Shown: piece after piece, positions 1-10,936 of the stretch
Position numbering within the stretch: position 1 is the first letter of the stretch
Layout: each line of letters opens with the position of its first letter
NCBI GenBank assembly: GCA_030248225.1
Contig: JASANE010024944.1
Coordinates: forward strand, 1-64,000
Length of the DNA stretch: 64,000 nt
Reading direction: 5' to 3'
From: Trileptium ribeirensis
Taxonomy: Eukaryota > Nematoda > Enoplea > Enoplida > Thoracostomopsidae
Made by a program: the position numbers and the translations under genes
The notes under the pieces: generated by a model
Told to the model about the DNA's origin: nothing
What the model saw: the letters and a program-made list of their open reading frames with translations, nothing else
Database searches by the model: none

Positions 1-1140
1 TTTCTAGCCCAGTATAGTCAAATCTAATCTAATCTAATCTATTATTTTCTCTTAGAATCATATAAACCAATAATTTAAAGTTTCCTACAGAAGAACATGT
101 AACAAACGTATGTGTAGTAAAGGAAGGCGACTGGAGACAGAGCGAAAGTGTGTATTCTACGCTCCAAGCTTTGTAAGCATATTCGATTTGACGCAGTATA
201 CGCAATGGTGTATAGTGTAAGGCATTTTTCCTCTGGGTGTCCAAAAATCGACATATTTGATCAATAAATAAACATTATTAGCTTCCTCAGTCTCTTTAAA
301 GTTTCAGAAAGGCAGTAATACCACCGCAATACATTAAGTTTAATGTAAAAGATATTTTTAATGCATTTTAAATCAACTATACCTTGATTTCTTCCTTCAT
401 CTGTTTTACTATATATAAATTTCGAAGACCAAGTTTTGGTTCCGAATCCGGTTTAAATGGACGGTTCCGGTTGCTGGTTCGCTTCCGGCAAATTTCGGTT
501 CTGGTTATTTCCTGGTATACACCGTTTGTTTTGTGTTGCACAGATTGTTATGCTTTGAGCTTAGTTCAATGTGCTCATCGTTTGAAACGCGCCGCATTTC
601 GTTGTCTCATACGGGTTTGTGGTAGATTTGGTATTCTCACCGCTTTAATTGTACCGGGATTTATCGTCGCTTACGTTCGTAATTCGTTTTCGCCATAGGG
701 AATGCATCGTGATTTGTTGTTGCATACGGTATTTGTACATCTGCATTGATTCTTTGGTTCCAATCGTTTGTTGTTCTTTTCATACATGCACCGATTTGTT
801 CTTGATTTAACCAGACTCGTGGTTGACTTGCACCGATTCATACTTTGTTTGCACCGAATTGGTTTTGGTTTGCATCAAATTGTATTTGGTACACGCCGAT
901 TTTAGATAAATGAGCACCAAATGCCGTAATTAAATGTTATAATACAAATAAGGCACAGATTTTCAGCAAGGCAATTGATTAGGATGTCGCTATTAATTTT
1001 GTTTCGTTACACCTCTAGACGTCTAAGCTTTCAGCTAGTTCTCTCCCGAAAAAGCTACTCTACGCTCCGTTCTTTTTGCGCTGAATTATCTATTTGCTAT
1101 TATTTAAAGTTTATGTATCGCTAATTCTATTAGTCCTATT
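1..1140. other. Non-coding, weak degenerate repeats
   Basis: No gene is recognised. A short (ATCTA)n tract lies at about 22-45. Between about 410 and 905 the sequence has loose reiterations of GGTTCCGGTT-like words and later TTGCACCGATT-like words. This suggests decayed tandem repeats. The open frame at 384-698 resembles nothing I know and lies in this biased sequence. Confidence 0.4.
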
Positions 1141-1146
1141 TTGAGG

Positions 1147-1595
1147 TTTGCACAATTCGCCCCGGACGGCTGACAAAGGTGTGAGTACATATCTGATTAC
1201 CTCAATTTAGATCCTTGGAATTACGCTATGTACCTAGCTTATTTAATCCGCAGCCCCCGGACGGCTGACCAACTGCAGGATTATTTAATTACCTTAGCCT
1301 AATTTTTTAGATTTACGCTAATACAAGCCGTTACATTATAGCTGTCCCTGGATGGCTGACGAACTATGCTATTATAAAATTGTATGGTAATGGCTAGTTA
1401 CTATCCCGTTGTTTTCTCAAGATTCTCGATCCCCGGACGGCTGATCGAGTTGGCAATTTGGAACTAGTTGGCTAGATGGGGAACCTATTCCACACCCTTA
1501 TTCACCCGGTCTTCTCAAGAATAGCACCACTTGCTCGGCCGTCCCGGACGGCTGCTGCACTTAACAAGTGATGCTACTGCCCAATACGATGAGAA
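1147..1595. repeat. Stem-loop array, block 1 (five GGACGGCT copies)
   Basis: Five copies of CCGGACGGCTGAC or close variants lie at 1162-1174, 1257-1269, 1347-1360, 1432-1443 and 1543-1553, spaced about 85-110 bp. Most are flanked by inverted repeats with different sequences. Copy 2: TAATCC-g-CAG (1244-1253) against CTG-ca-GGATTA (1273-1283). Copy 4: CTCGAT (1425-1430) against ATCGAG (1444-1449), with an outer CTAGTT (1394-1399) against AACTAG (1462-1467). Copy 5: AGCA-c-CACTTG (1523-1533) against CAAGTG-a-TGCT (1565-1575), with an outer TTCTCA (1512-1517) against TGAGAA (1590-1595). Copies 1 and 3 have weaker stems. A constant loop word with changing stems is what structured RNA or extruding DNA would show. 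No known family is assigned. Confidence 0.6.
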
Positions 1596-2280
1596 CAGTA
1601 TCGATTATTTAGCTCTATTGTTTTATTTGGTAAACTGTAGTATTAGTAAGGTTATGGCTAAGTACGTTTTTAAGTACCTACTTATGAAGCTAAGATGAGC
1701 CTGAACCTTAATTCTTTAACCAAAACGCAAAGCAAGAAGCCTATCGCGCGACATAAACTATGCATAATTCTTTAAGCATGAATCCCGGAATATAAAAACG
1801 TAATAAACTCTACGCAGGCACATGTAGAAACCGTAAATTACAAAGTCGCTTTTCCAAAACCATTAAAAATTTCTTACACCAAGCTACTTTTTTACCGGCG
1901 TAGCTATGTAGCCGCTCGCGAATTCAAATCAAAATAATTAATAAATGTAGTAGTCGTAGCGATATTCTTTTACGCGTAACAGAAAACAAGAAGTTGGCGA
2001 GCACCGTACAAAATCCAACACATAGCTCTTATGCTACTATAGCAGCTGCTAAATTAAAGCAGTCAAAACTGTACCGATCACTTAACCAACTAAAGAATTA
2101 AAATCAGTTAGCTATTAACTACATGTTAGCTATTAGCACGAATTAGTGCTAGTTATACAAATTGTGCTAGCTGAGAAGAAAAGAAATCGACGAAAACAAG
2201 GAACAAATCATCGAAACGAGGACGGAAAAGGGAGGGAGGGGTATAATAAGTAATTTAGTCATTTTAAGGAACTTTAAGCG

Positions 2281-2480
2281 ATTTGGGCCGGGTTCAAACC
2301 AGGATTCTTTCCTGTACCCTAGCAAATGCCTGTTATTTTGGATGATTTTGAATGGGGTAGGGCGGACTACGATTTGTTATGACGCTTATCGGATTGTTAA
2401 AATGGGACGGGATTCGTCACTCGAAGATGTGGTGTTCGTACGCGTGGCCAGTAGTATGCCGGTGGAATAATTCCTTGTTC
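2281..2480. repeat. Divergent copy of the ~180-bp repeat R180
   Basis: This stretch shares blocks such as GGGACGGGATTCGTCAC, CGTGGCCAGTAG and ATGCCGGTGG with the two better copies at 3551-3731 and 4432-4614. It is too diverged to give exact borders. It shows that the repeat is older than the latest duplication. Confidence 0.5.
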
Positions 2481-2904
2481 TTTCCTTGGCGCGTGTTACT
2501 TATTTTGGCGTATTTTTAGTTCCTATTGCGCTGGGGTGTGACTAGTCGACTTGATCGATAATGATTCCAAAATAAGACCAACAGAGCCAAAGTTAGAATG
2601 TTTATTCAACAATTAGTATAATACGCCAATATTTATTCTACATCGGTTCGGTTCTAACCACTTATCACACAACTACTTTAGTCGCCTTTGTCTTGTCAAT
2701 TGTGAATAACTTCGCCACTCAGTTGTAGAACTTCGCCACGCCGTTAAGAATTGGTTTAGACTTCGGTCCGTTCCACTTTGATTATTGTTGGGCGAACATT
2801 GCTATTTTTGTTTTTCTCAAGCTCAGGGTTGAGCGCACAATTATTCTAATTGATTATCTGCTACTTGAAGATAGGGTATGTATTAATTATTTCCTCTTAT
2901 GAGG

Positions 2905-3285
2905 TTTGTACGAAGCCTTCCGGACGGCTAGACCAGTACGTTTATTTAATTACCTTAACCTCTCTTTAGCTTTACACTAATAGTTCCTTATAGTTTCCTC
3001 TTGTGAAGTTCGTACGTAGCCTTCAGGACGGCTAGACCAGTAAGTTTACTTGAGTGCTTTATCATATGCCTTAGAATTACACTATTAGTTTCCTTAAAGC
3101 CAACAGTATCCGGACGGCTTACTGTGGATCCTGATTAACTATTATTTATTACTTTCACTTATGAGTCTTTACGAAGTCTTCCGGACGGCTAGACCCGTAC
3201 GTTTATTTGATTACCTTATCCTAGGGTCTTAGAATTAAGCTAATTAGTTTCCTTATGTTAACGTTCCTGCTTATGGACGGCTAAC
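2905..3285. repeat. Stem-loop array, block 2 (five GGACGGCT copies)
   Basis: Five more copies of the GGACGGCT word lie at about 2921, 3026, 3111, 3182 and 3275, again spaced about 70-105 bp. Stems seen: TAGCC (3017-3021) against GGCTA (3030-3034); ACAGTA (3103-3108) against TACTGT (3120-3125), extended by CC/GG; GTCT (3176-3179) against AGAC (3191-3194); GTTA (3257-3260) against TAAC (3282-3285). Between motifs, similar AT-rich linkers recur (TTTATTTAATTACCTTA type), so the units look like diverged tandem copies. Function is unknown. Confidence 0.6.
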
Positions 3286-3550
3286 TGGGCGCGTGTTATC
3301 TAATAGTTGGTTATAATTAGGTTACGCTTGTGCTCGTTCAGGTTTTTGGAAAACATAGAAATAGGAATAATATAAGTTAATAACTTAATAAGTACCTATT
3401 TGTGTAGCACGCATGCGATTCAACGTTACTTTTATTCAGAATCGGTACTAGAATTTGTCAGGAACTGTTTGCTATATCACTGCGCCACACGTTTCTGCCA
3501 GTTCTTCACTTACAGTATTCGTCCTATCCTCGACGCTGTTATTTTGTTTG

Positions 3551-3731
3551 GTTTTGTTGGGGGTAGGGGTTGGATGGAGATTTTTCCTTATGTAGGCTAT
3601 CGAAATTAAAAAGGGGAAGGGATTCGGCAACGAAAGATTGTGTGGTTCGAGGTGTGGCCAGTAGAATGCCGCTGGGACGCTTAGTATGGCGCGCGTCTTT
3701 CTTTAGCGATCAGTATTGGTGCTCTATCTTT
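3551..3731. repeat. ~180-bp repeat R180, copy A
   Basis: This is nearly identical to 4432-4614, starting around GTTATTTTGTT and GGGGTAGGGGTTGGATGG and ending at GGTGCTCTATCTTT. Both ends are abrupt. It lies directly downstream (minus sense) of the charged open frame at 3710-4206, and the other copy lies upstream of it. Two direct copies around an open frame would fit the terminal repeats of a small retroelement, but no TG...CA ends, primer-binding site or target-site duplication could be confirmed. Confidence 0.75.
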
Positions 3732-4206
3732 GTCGTCGATGCTTGGCCTCGGTTGAAGGGTCTTCGTTGATATACGTTGTCTTGCCAAATATGCTCATCG
3801 GCATTTTGTGATTCCTTTCTTGGTTGTGCCGGCGGAATTTCTTGTTCGTCTTGGTCGTCGATTTGGCATAGCTGTTGCAATTCTTTGGTCAGCGTTGCAT
3901 GTTTCTTTATAAAATGCAACTGTCCTTTTTGTTGTTGAAGTAACTGCATCATTTTTCGGGTTTCTTTTTCACGTTCTTCCATTCTTGTGAATAATTCGTC
4001 GATGCTCGTTTCTTCTTGAAACGTTTCGGTGTACGTTTCTGGTGTCCATTTTGTTGTTGCTCTTGGTTTCCTGGCTCGATTGTACTCGGGTCTGGTTCTT
4101 GAGTTGTTTCTTTTGGTACTTCCATTATGTTCTGATTTGTCGCTGTCGGTTTTCCGTTTTCGACGTTCTTTTCTTCCATCGTCGATTCTTTCGCGATTGC
4201 TGCGCT
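3710..4206 (-). CDS. Charged coiled-coil open frame, possible gag-like retroelement remnant
   Basis: The frame is open on the minus strand for about 165 codons, from just after a TAG near 4207 to a stop at 3710. The only methionines usable as starts are internal (one at 3982), so this may be the body of a longer broken protein. The N-terminal third is rich in Arg/Lys. The middle (around TSIDELFTRMEEREKETRK) reads as a helical coiled coil, followed by Gln-rich and acidic segments. A second minus frame (3949-4230, with an ATG) overlaps it and is also low-complexity, so frame choice is uncertain. No CCHC knuckle, protease or reverse-transcriptase motif is present. The flanking R180 direct repeats suggest a retroelement gag-type leftover. 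This is inference; a low-complexity host protein or a chance frame remains possible. Confidence 0.35.
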
Positions 4207-4431
4207 AGGTGGCGTTCTCTGAAGTGGCATTTAATGCTTTAAAATTTAAACAGGCTTGCGTAAAAACGTCCTGGTTATGTGGACTAGTAATTGCTACTAT
4301 GGTATAAATAACTTCTACTTTGGCTTTTGCCTTATTTAGGGCTGGTGGTTGATTTTTGGATTTTGAAAATACTGATCACTATATTTTATTTTTAGACTGT
4401 CCCACTTTTACACAACATCGTGGTCAGCATG

Positions 4432-4614
4432 TTATTTTGTTGGGGGTAGGGGTTGGATGGGGATTTTTCCTTATGTCGGCTACAGGAATTAAAAAGGGGC
4501 GAGATTCGTCACCGAAAGATTGTGTGGTTCGACGTGTGGCCAGTAGAATGCCGGTGGGACGCTTAGTATGGCGCGCATCTTTCTTTAGCGATCAGTATTG
4601 GTGCTCTATCTTTC
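4432..4614. repeat. ~180-bp repeat R180, copy B
   Basis: Direct-orientation partner of 3551-3731, separated by about 700 bp that contains the charged open frame. The match covers GGGGTAGGGGTTGGATGG through GGTGCTCTATCTTT with scattered substitutions (for example TATGTCGGC here, TATGTAGGC in copy A). The sequences diverge at both ends, so the borders are clear to within a few bases. Confidence 0.75.
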
Positions 4615-5151
4615 GCGATGCTGCGTGCTCTTGCTCGGCTCTACGTGTTAGAGTTCCAGATAAGTAAGCAACAAACACGGTTTTGGAATGTTTATTCCAA
4701 AATAAGATAAAATATTGAGCACAGATGATCGTCACCGCTTGATCACTAAGGCGCTATTTTTCCTTCAGTATACAACAGCGTGGCGCTATTCTTTAGTACC
4801 GGTTGATTTTTGCCTGCGCCTGCTTTTAGATAGAATGTCAATAGTTGTATTCACGCTCTCGTACTAGAAACAGAGGTACTGTTCTTTAGTATATACGAAA
4901 TTGCTTTTCGCTCACGCTACACTCCACCGGTTTTCTTGCACAGCCTTACTCTATTATTGCACAGTCTGACGTTTCACTTTCGTTGTGCACTTCGGCTACT
5001 GATTTCGGTGCTTTAGACACTCCCTATCTAGTACTTTAGTTCTTAGGTTAAATTAAAGCTACCGACTACTTGACCTAGTCCTTATCCCTAAGTTATGAGC
5101 ACTATTGTTTAAGGATTACGTTTTGAGCGATAGTGATTGGGGTTTAACTTT

Positions 5152-5300
5152 ATCTGTTACGTTCAGCGTAAGGCCCCGGACGGATGACGATACTGGTATT
5201 TAGGTAAGATGCTCAAGTTGTTGGTCGTCCAAACTAGTCCCTTTACTCACCCGGTCTTCTCAAGAATAATGCTTCCACGCCGACGACACCGGACGGCTAC
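5152..5300. repeat. Stem-loop array, block 3 (two GGACGG copies)
   Basis: Two motif copies: CCCCGGACGGATGAC near 5174-5188 and ACCGGACGGCTACC near 5288-5301. The first is flanked by ATCTgTTAC (5152-5160) against GTAAGAT (5204-5210). The second has GCCG (5279-5282) against CGGC (5294-5297). The sequence before the second copy (ACTCACCCGGTCTTCTCAAG, about 5245-5264) matches the one before copy 5 of block 1 (about 1501-1520). So whole units, not only the motif, are shared across 3.7 kb. Confidence 0.55.
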
Positions 5301-5310
5301 CAGATGACGC

Positions 5311-6840
5311 AGTCACACTACTAATTTCGAGTCCCACCTGTACTCTCGTCCTGGTAACCGCTCACTCGACACAAAAGGGCCGAAATTTTTTAAGTATTAC
5401 TAAACCTAGTTAGTACGTTTCTAATAACTACTGCCCCTATTAAACTTATAGCGACCTCTACTATTTTACAAGGAAAGATAATATTACTAAATAAAATAGT
5501 AATAGGAATGAGGTTACTTATTTGTGCTGTCAACCATAGTTCCTGCTTCCACTCTGCACGAGCTTTCACTCTGATCCGATAAAGCCAATAGGAAAACCGC
5601 GCCAATATGTTAACAACCAAATAAGGAATATTAAAACTGTCGGAAACCCGAGTGTGGGCGTTTCCAAGAACCGAACCGCTAGTGTCCAACCTTGTATTTC
5701 CCTCCCTTCTAGACAATATTTCTTAGGTTTTGACCTAGTTACGAAAATCATATCAATTTCATTATCCTTCCTTAGGAGATATCCATTCTCCCACAGGTGT
5801 GACTCCTATATCTAACTCCGAGAGGGAGAAAACCATCCGAATTTTATCTTTCGTCCTCATTTCCCACACTCTCTCTTTATATATATTACTCCTCTGCTCT
5901 AATTTGACCTTCCATTCTACCTAAAAACCAATGTTTTTACTTTTCTCTCAAATTTGCAAATTCGTTGATATTTTCCCTAATTGGGTACAACTTTTCCTTA
6001 TTGCTGGGTTACATTTTATCTTCTCCTTATGCTGAAAACACTTTAATCTCAGTATTATTCCATTTTCATCGGGTTTAAAATCCCCTAATTTTCACTATTT
6101 TCTCCTAAGAACAAATATACCAATATTCGACTTTTATCAACTTTATATGGTGGCGAAACCTCTCAAACTCTCCATTGGGGTCCTACCCACACTATCCTTA
6201 CCCGAAAATCCACTTAATTGTACGGATACCCCTAAATAACTCTTATTTCCAATTCTAAAAGTCACTAAATTTTCCCTAAAATACCTAAGTTCAATATACA
6301 TAGATAATAATATTATTATTGAATAAATATCGCTAAAATTATTATTACTACGGCGTGACATAGCTATTGCGTTGGCTGAAGCCTAACAACAGGGTGTTGT
6401 AGATATAGTAATATTGAGATGTGTGTTATTATTATTCGACGGTAGTGTGATTATTATTATGTTGTTACTTTTAACGGAATTTTTTCTTGTTTTTCTATTA
6501 TTCTTCGGTTTTGCGATGTCGAGTACTGTTATTCCAGTATATTAACTAGTTTTGCTTTTTTGATGTATTAAATTTATTTATCTGTCTATAGGAGTTTTGG
6601 GGTCGATTCTTTTCGTTTTCATAGGCCATAGCGTGGTCCTATAAGCACACATGCAACCACATACACGTCGGCGGATACGCACATAGGTGACTATTGGCTT
6701 TTATTATGTGTTTCTGGCGCTCTATGTGTTTCCGACCCAACTTAAAATTCCGTAATATACCGAAACATAGACACCTAACCATATAGGTATAACCCACATA
6801 AGTAGGGTTCGTGCACGAATACATACACACACGCATCTAA
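5311..6840. other. No gene recognised
   Basis: Several short minus-strand open frames occur (for example 5390-5716 and 6143-6361), but they are compositionally ordinary, overlap each other in different frames and match no family I know. AT-rich, with ATT/TAA runs near 6300-6450. I see no repeat of note. Confidence 0.4.
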
Positions 6841-7310
6841 ATTTAGGCTTATTCATAGTGACTTTGCAGGAGGTTACCTGCATTTCTGGAACCTGCCGAG
6901 GAGGCGGGTGCGCTAGGCATAGTAAGCCCTAGCCGGGTTATATGGCAGACCAGAAAAAGGGCAGCCCATTCCTTAAACGGGAACCTCTGGGTGGGATTGG
7001 TCTTTCTCCTTTTCCGGCACCCTTCTACCACCCGTTGGATCCCAGGCTGCCACAACATGGGCTGCTCTATCGTCGAAGGCTGTGACGTTGCTAGCATTCC
7101 TTAGGGTGGGACATAGTCGTCGGAACTATGTCTTAGCGTAAGCCTCGCCTAGGGGTTGTCCAATGCACAGGCCCGGGAAATTTTACGCTTAGGGGGCTTG
7201 GCAGTCATGGGCCAACACCCACGTTCTATTTAGGGAAAATCCTGTGTCACTTGTCCCTTAACACTAACACATAAAATTCTTTGGTTTTTCAGGGTCACGG
7301 GCCACGCGAA
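6841..7310. other. GC-richer block with dense short inverted repeats
   Basis: Clearly more GC-rich than its neighbours and full of short complementary pairs: GCAGG...CCTGC around 6866-6882, CATAGT...ACTATG around 7110-7132, and GCTAGG...CCTAGC around 6911-6934. No rRNA, RNase P or snRNA signature was recognised. The minus-strand frame at 6849-7097 has no supporting homology. This may be a structured RNA segment of the same type as the arrays on either side, or a GC-rich transposon remnant. Confidence 0.3.
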
Positions 7311-9370
7311 CGCTTCAGGTAGTACGATTTAAGGTACATGTATCCTGTAATGCATGATCGCACTTTATTGACCATAAAAATGCTTTAAAATATAAAAAGC
7401 TATAAAAATTGTTATAGGTAGATTATTTTCACAGTGCGAAACTCACGGTTATTACTATGACCCCAATCTTTGGGAAGCTTGCTATGGTTGTTATACCTGG
7501 TGCATAATGCCGGGATTTTGTTAAGTTTTGTTCTATAATTTTTTATTGTGTTCTAACGCTGTTACCATATAATCTTTAAAAATTTCCAGCTAACTTCGGA
7601 CAATAAAATTTTCTACTATACGGCTGTGCGTGTTACCTGGCCAGCAGGAGCTGATGGTGTCGTTTTTCTTTATTTTACTTGTAGTTTACCCGAAGTTACT
7701 TATATACCACTTAACGGTGCAGGTCACCAACGTAAGCGCCATCCGTTGTAGGATACTTAGGGTGGCAGGGCCACGTTACTTTACTAGCTCTTGCTTACTT
7801 GGCATTTAATCGGTAATATAGGCTAAATGATTAGCGGAGCCTCTGGTTTCAACGGATTGCTAGATTGGTTACTTTAATGGTGCTATTCTTTATCTATTTT
7901 CAGACGACCTGTAAATACTTATAGCTTTAGCGTTCTGGTGCAATCTTTCAACATTAATATTACGATTTCTAAAGGTAAAATCCAGATCTTTGTTTTATGC
8001 ATAAATTGGTCGTTCAGGGTAACGGAACTTCCCAGTATTGCAGAACAAGCTAACAATTTTATGAGAAAACCCTCATAGCTCCAACCTGTGTCTCAACTAT
8101 GGCCGCTTGTCGAGCTGAGACAGAGCTTGGATGCCTTCAGAACTAATATAGTTCAAACCTACTCTTGGTTAACCACCTATGATAAAAGTTATTAGTTCAA
8201 ATTTTCTAACGTCGTTCCTTAAAAATTATGCCAAAACTCAGTCAAATTCTTTTTACTACGCACTACGGGACTGTTACGCGGACTCGTCGCCGTAGTGACA
8301 TTTTGCCTAAAACTTTTGCATATTACATCCAGAACCTGCGACCTCGGACACGTTCTGGTAAATTTTAAACTTAGGGGTGTACTCGCCTACACGGGTGCGG
8401 TACCACCATGCAAAATTATTTAAGAAATCTCTAAATAAATTATCGTTTTAACTTACAATATTGTACGTAATGTTGTTTTCTTGTCTTTTTATTACAACTT
8501 TACAACTTTTTCACTATCGTTTTTTAACCAGGTTGTGAATTGATTCGATTTCGCAATTCAAACTCTTACAAAGTTTTACTAAGTGTCATGACTTATTCTC
8601 TTTCAAAAAGCTATCAATGCACCATGGCCTGTCATTCGGACAAGCCAGGGTACAAACGTTGAGGGGCCAAGTGCCCAAATTCGCTAACGTTAGTTAAAAT
8701 TTTCATGTTAAGTTTTGAAACTCATCAGTTCTATTTAGACGTTTTTAGTATAAACTCATTACCCAGGGCATGTTCTCCGGACTCGCCAGGGTATAGTCAG
8801 TATTAGCATGGATATGCAATCCTGCTAACCCAAAATTCAATTTAGCCTTAGCTTAATTTTGAAAAGGTTACGCCTGAAAGGGTGCCGAATACACCAATCC
8901 TATCCATACCTAAATTCACAATTTTTATCCTAGGGTAATTTACTTTTTAATGCGATCAATGGTCTCAGTTATTCAAGTTGCAAGATATAATTAGCAATCA
9001 ACTCGAATGGGTTTAACTGTAGTTTATTTTAGCTCGTATACGTTCACACGGCCTAATCAGCTTAATTCATAATCAAGCACCAGACATTGACCTAAACTTG
9101 ATATCCCTGCCCGGGACAATGACATGTCTACCACTGGGAACTCGCGCAACTCTCAACTAGTGATAAAGGGTATCTCCGACCGCTGGTAGACCGGTCCATC
9201 CCTTTGGTGGCTTCTTTTCCCTTTATCATTGATTTTACTTACATTTTTGGGTAACTCACGAACTCGCTCTCAGCTTACACCCCTTTCCCTCTGGCCACCA
9301 TTGGAGATGTCTGTTGCGTTTTAGTAAGGAACGTGGCGCGGAGAAGGCCGATAAACTCACAGCTAGTCCA
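7311..9370. other. Non-coding stretch with long-stem inverted repeats
   Basis: No gene seen. Inverted repeats include TGTCTCA (8089-8095) against TGAGACA (8116-8122), enclosed by CCAA (8081-8084) against TTGG (8127-8130), and TGATAAAGGG (9161-9170) against CCCTTTATCA (9219-9228), which encloses GACCG/CGGTC. Two CCAGGGTA-containing hairpin-like units (about 8625-8655 and 8765-8795) resemble each other. These are sequence observations; whether they fold in RNA is not known. Confidence 0.4.
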
Positions 9371-10936
9371 CTGGTCTAAGGACCCAGTATAAGCACCTTT
9401 CCAGTAGAGCAATTATAACAATATAACGGAAAAGTAGTAAGCAATTCTTCGAGTATTGATACTATCCTCCGTCGCACTCGCAGATCTAACATCAGAAAGC
9501 AAGCCGTGTAAAAGACATGAAATATAAGCACCAAATTAGCTAAGCCACCATTCCTGTAGGACACAAAATTAACGAAAAACAATACAATCAAACTTTTCCA
9601 GAAAGATCACCATTCTTCACGAAATCTAGATCAAGACTATATCTAAAATTGAAACTTAAGCATAGGTTAGCTAATTAAATAATTTAACGATTTTATGCAA
9701 ATTAGTTATTAAAATTTTAAAACCAAAATACGAATTTTTAACCCCGGGAACCCTCTGGTAGCCTGCCAGACCCCCGACAGACGCCATAAAAATATAAAAC
9801 AATGATTAAATCCGATAAAGAGCATGAAATTCGTAAGCAGCATAAAATTCAAATATAAGTACTAGATGCTAGCTAGGTAATCCAACTAGATAATCGATCA
9901 AAGCCAGAGAATTGTTAAATAAAACTTAATATAATCGAAAATCGGAAATCCATGTGTTAACTATGCCTAGTGAATTTAACAGTGATGTATCATGCTCCGT
10001 AGGCCACTAAATTATAAAGCTGGTCACCTCACTATTCGAAAGCTGATTCCAGACTGAGAAACGTAACACGTGTTAGCTAATAACAGAAACGAGTGCGAAT
10101 TATGCAAATTAGCACGTAAGCAAAGCAAACCGCGAAAATAAAACGAAAATAAAACCCACGGACGCAAAAGGGAGGCGAAGGTATAATGAAAAATTTGGTG
10201 ATCCATCCCCGCTTTTTAGGAATTTTTGGGGTTTTGGCCCTCCTGGTAACCTGGCAAACCTTTTACAGATGCCTAATAGAATCAAAAAATAAAACGAAAT
10301 CAAATATGAGTACAACCCTCCCTAGCTATGTAATAAATCGTTATACTAATTGTCAACAGATTAAAATTTCGTAGAAACCCAGGGTTATTGTTGTGAAAAC
10401 TTATTGCTGAAACGAAATGATGACCAGCGTGGTGACTATGGGTACGGGCGCGGAGGGTTTTGCAGCGTGGTGACCCCCGTTGAGAAATACAAGAGGTTAT
10501 AGGTACTCGCGTTCGTCGCCGAAGACGAAGACTGTGAGTAAGGGTCATTGAATTCAACCGCAACGTCACTTCTGAGCGTGCAACAAATAAAGCAGAAAGC
10601 GATCATTGGGTTGTATTTGCGATACGTCCTATTAGCCCGGTTTTTTCTATGACCGTTCGACGCAAACACAATCGATGGTCTTTCACTAATACCGGCGCTC
10701 AAAACAATTCGGTGTGACACTGGCGTGCAGCGCGTATGCGCCAAAGTATTTGACTCCAACCCCAAACATCGCAACAGTACATGATTTAAACCGACGAGGA
10801 AGTATACTCTTCGTTTGAGTAAAATTACGTTTCTAGACATACTGTCAAGAGTTGGCACGCATATTTGGCCCAACTCTAACAATAATACTGAAACTGTGAA
10901 AAACAGATAAACATAATCATACCCTAGCCTCAGCAA
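9371..10936. other. No gene recognised; one long unsupported minus frame
   Basis: A minus-strand frame is open from 10936 to 10436 (166 codons), with a hydrophobic segment near its start. It begins at a non-ATG codon and its length is about what chance would give once in a window of this size. No motif is recognised. The rest is AT-rich without visible structure. Confidence 0.3.

Noticed and set aside
22..45. Telomere repeat
   Set aside because: Only four ATCTA units, not a telomeric heptamer or hexamer array, and not at a long terminal tract.
1162..1380. Hammerhead ribozyme reading of GGCTGACGAAC
   Set aside because: CTGACGA resembles the hammerhead CTGANGA, but the required GAAA and the three helices around the cleavage site are not present, and other copies lack the GA.
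6841..7310. rRNA or RNase P RNA gene
   Set aside because: GC-rich and hairpin-rich, but none of the universal rRNA or RNase P words were seen.
10436..10936. 166-codon minus-strand frame as a membrane protein gene
   Set aside because: No ATG at the start, no recognised motif, and length near chance expectation for the window.
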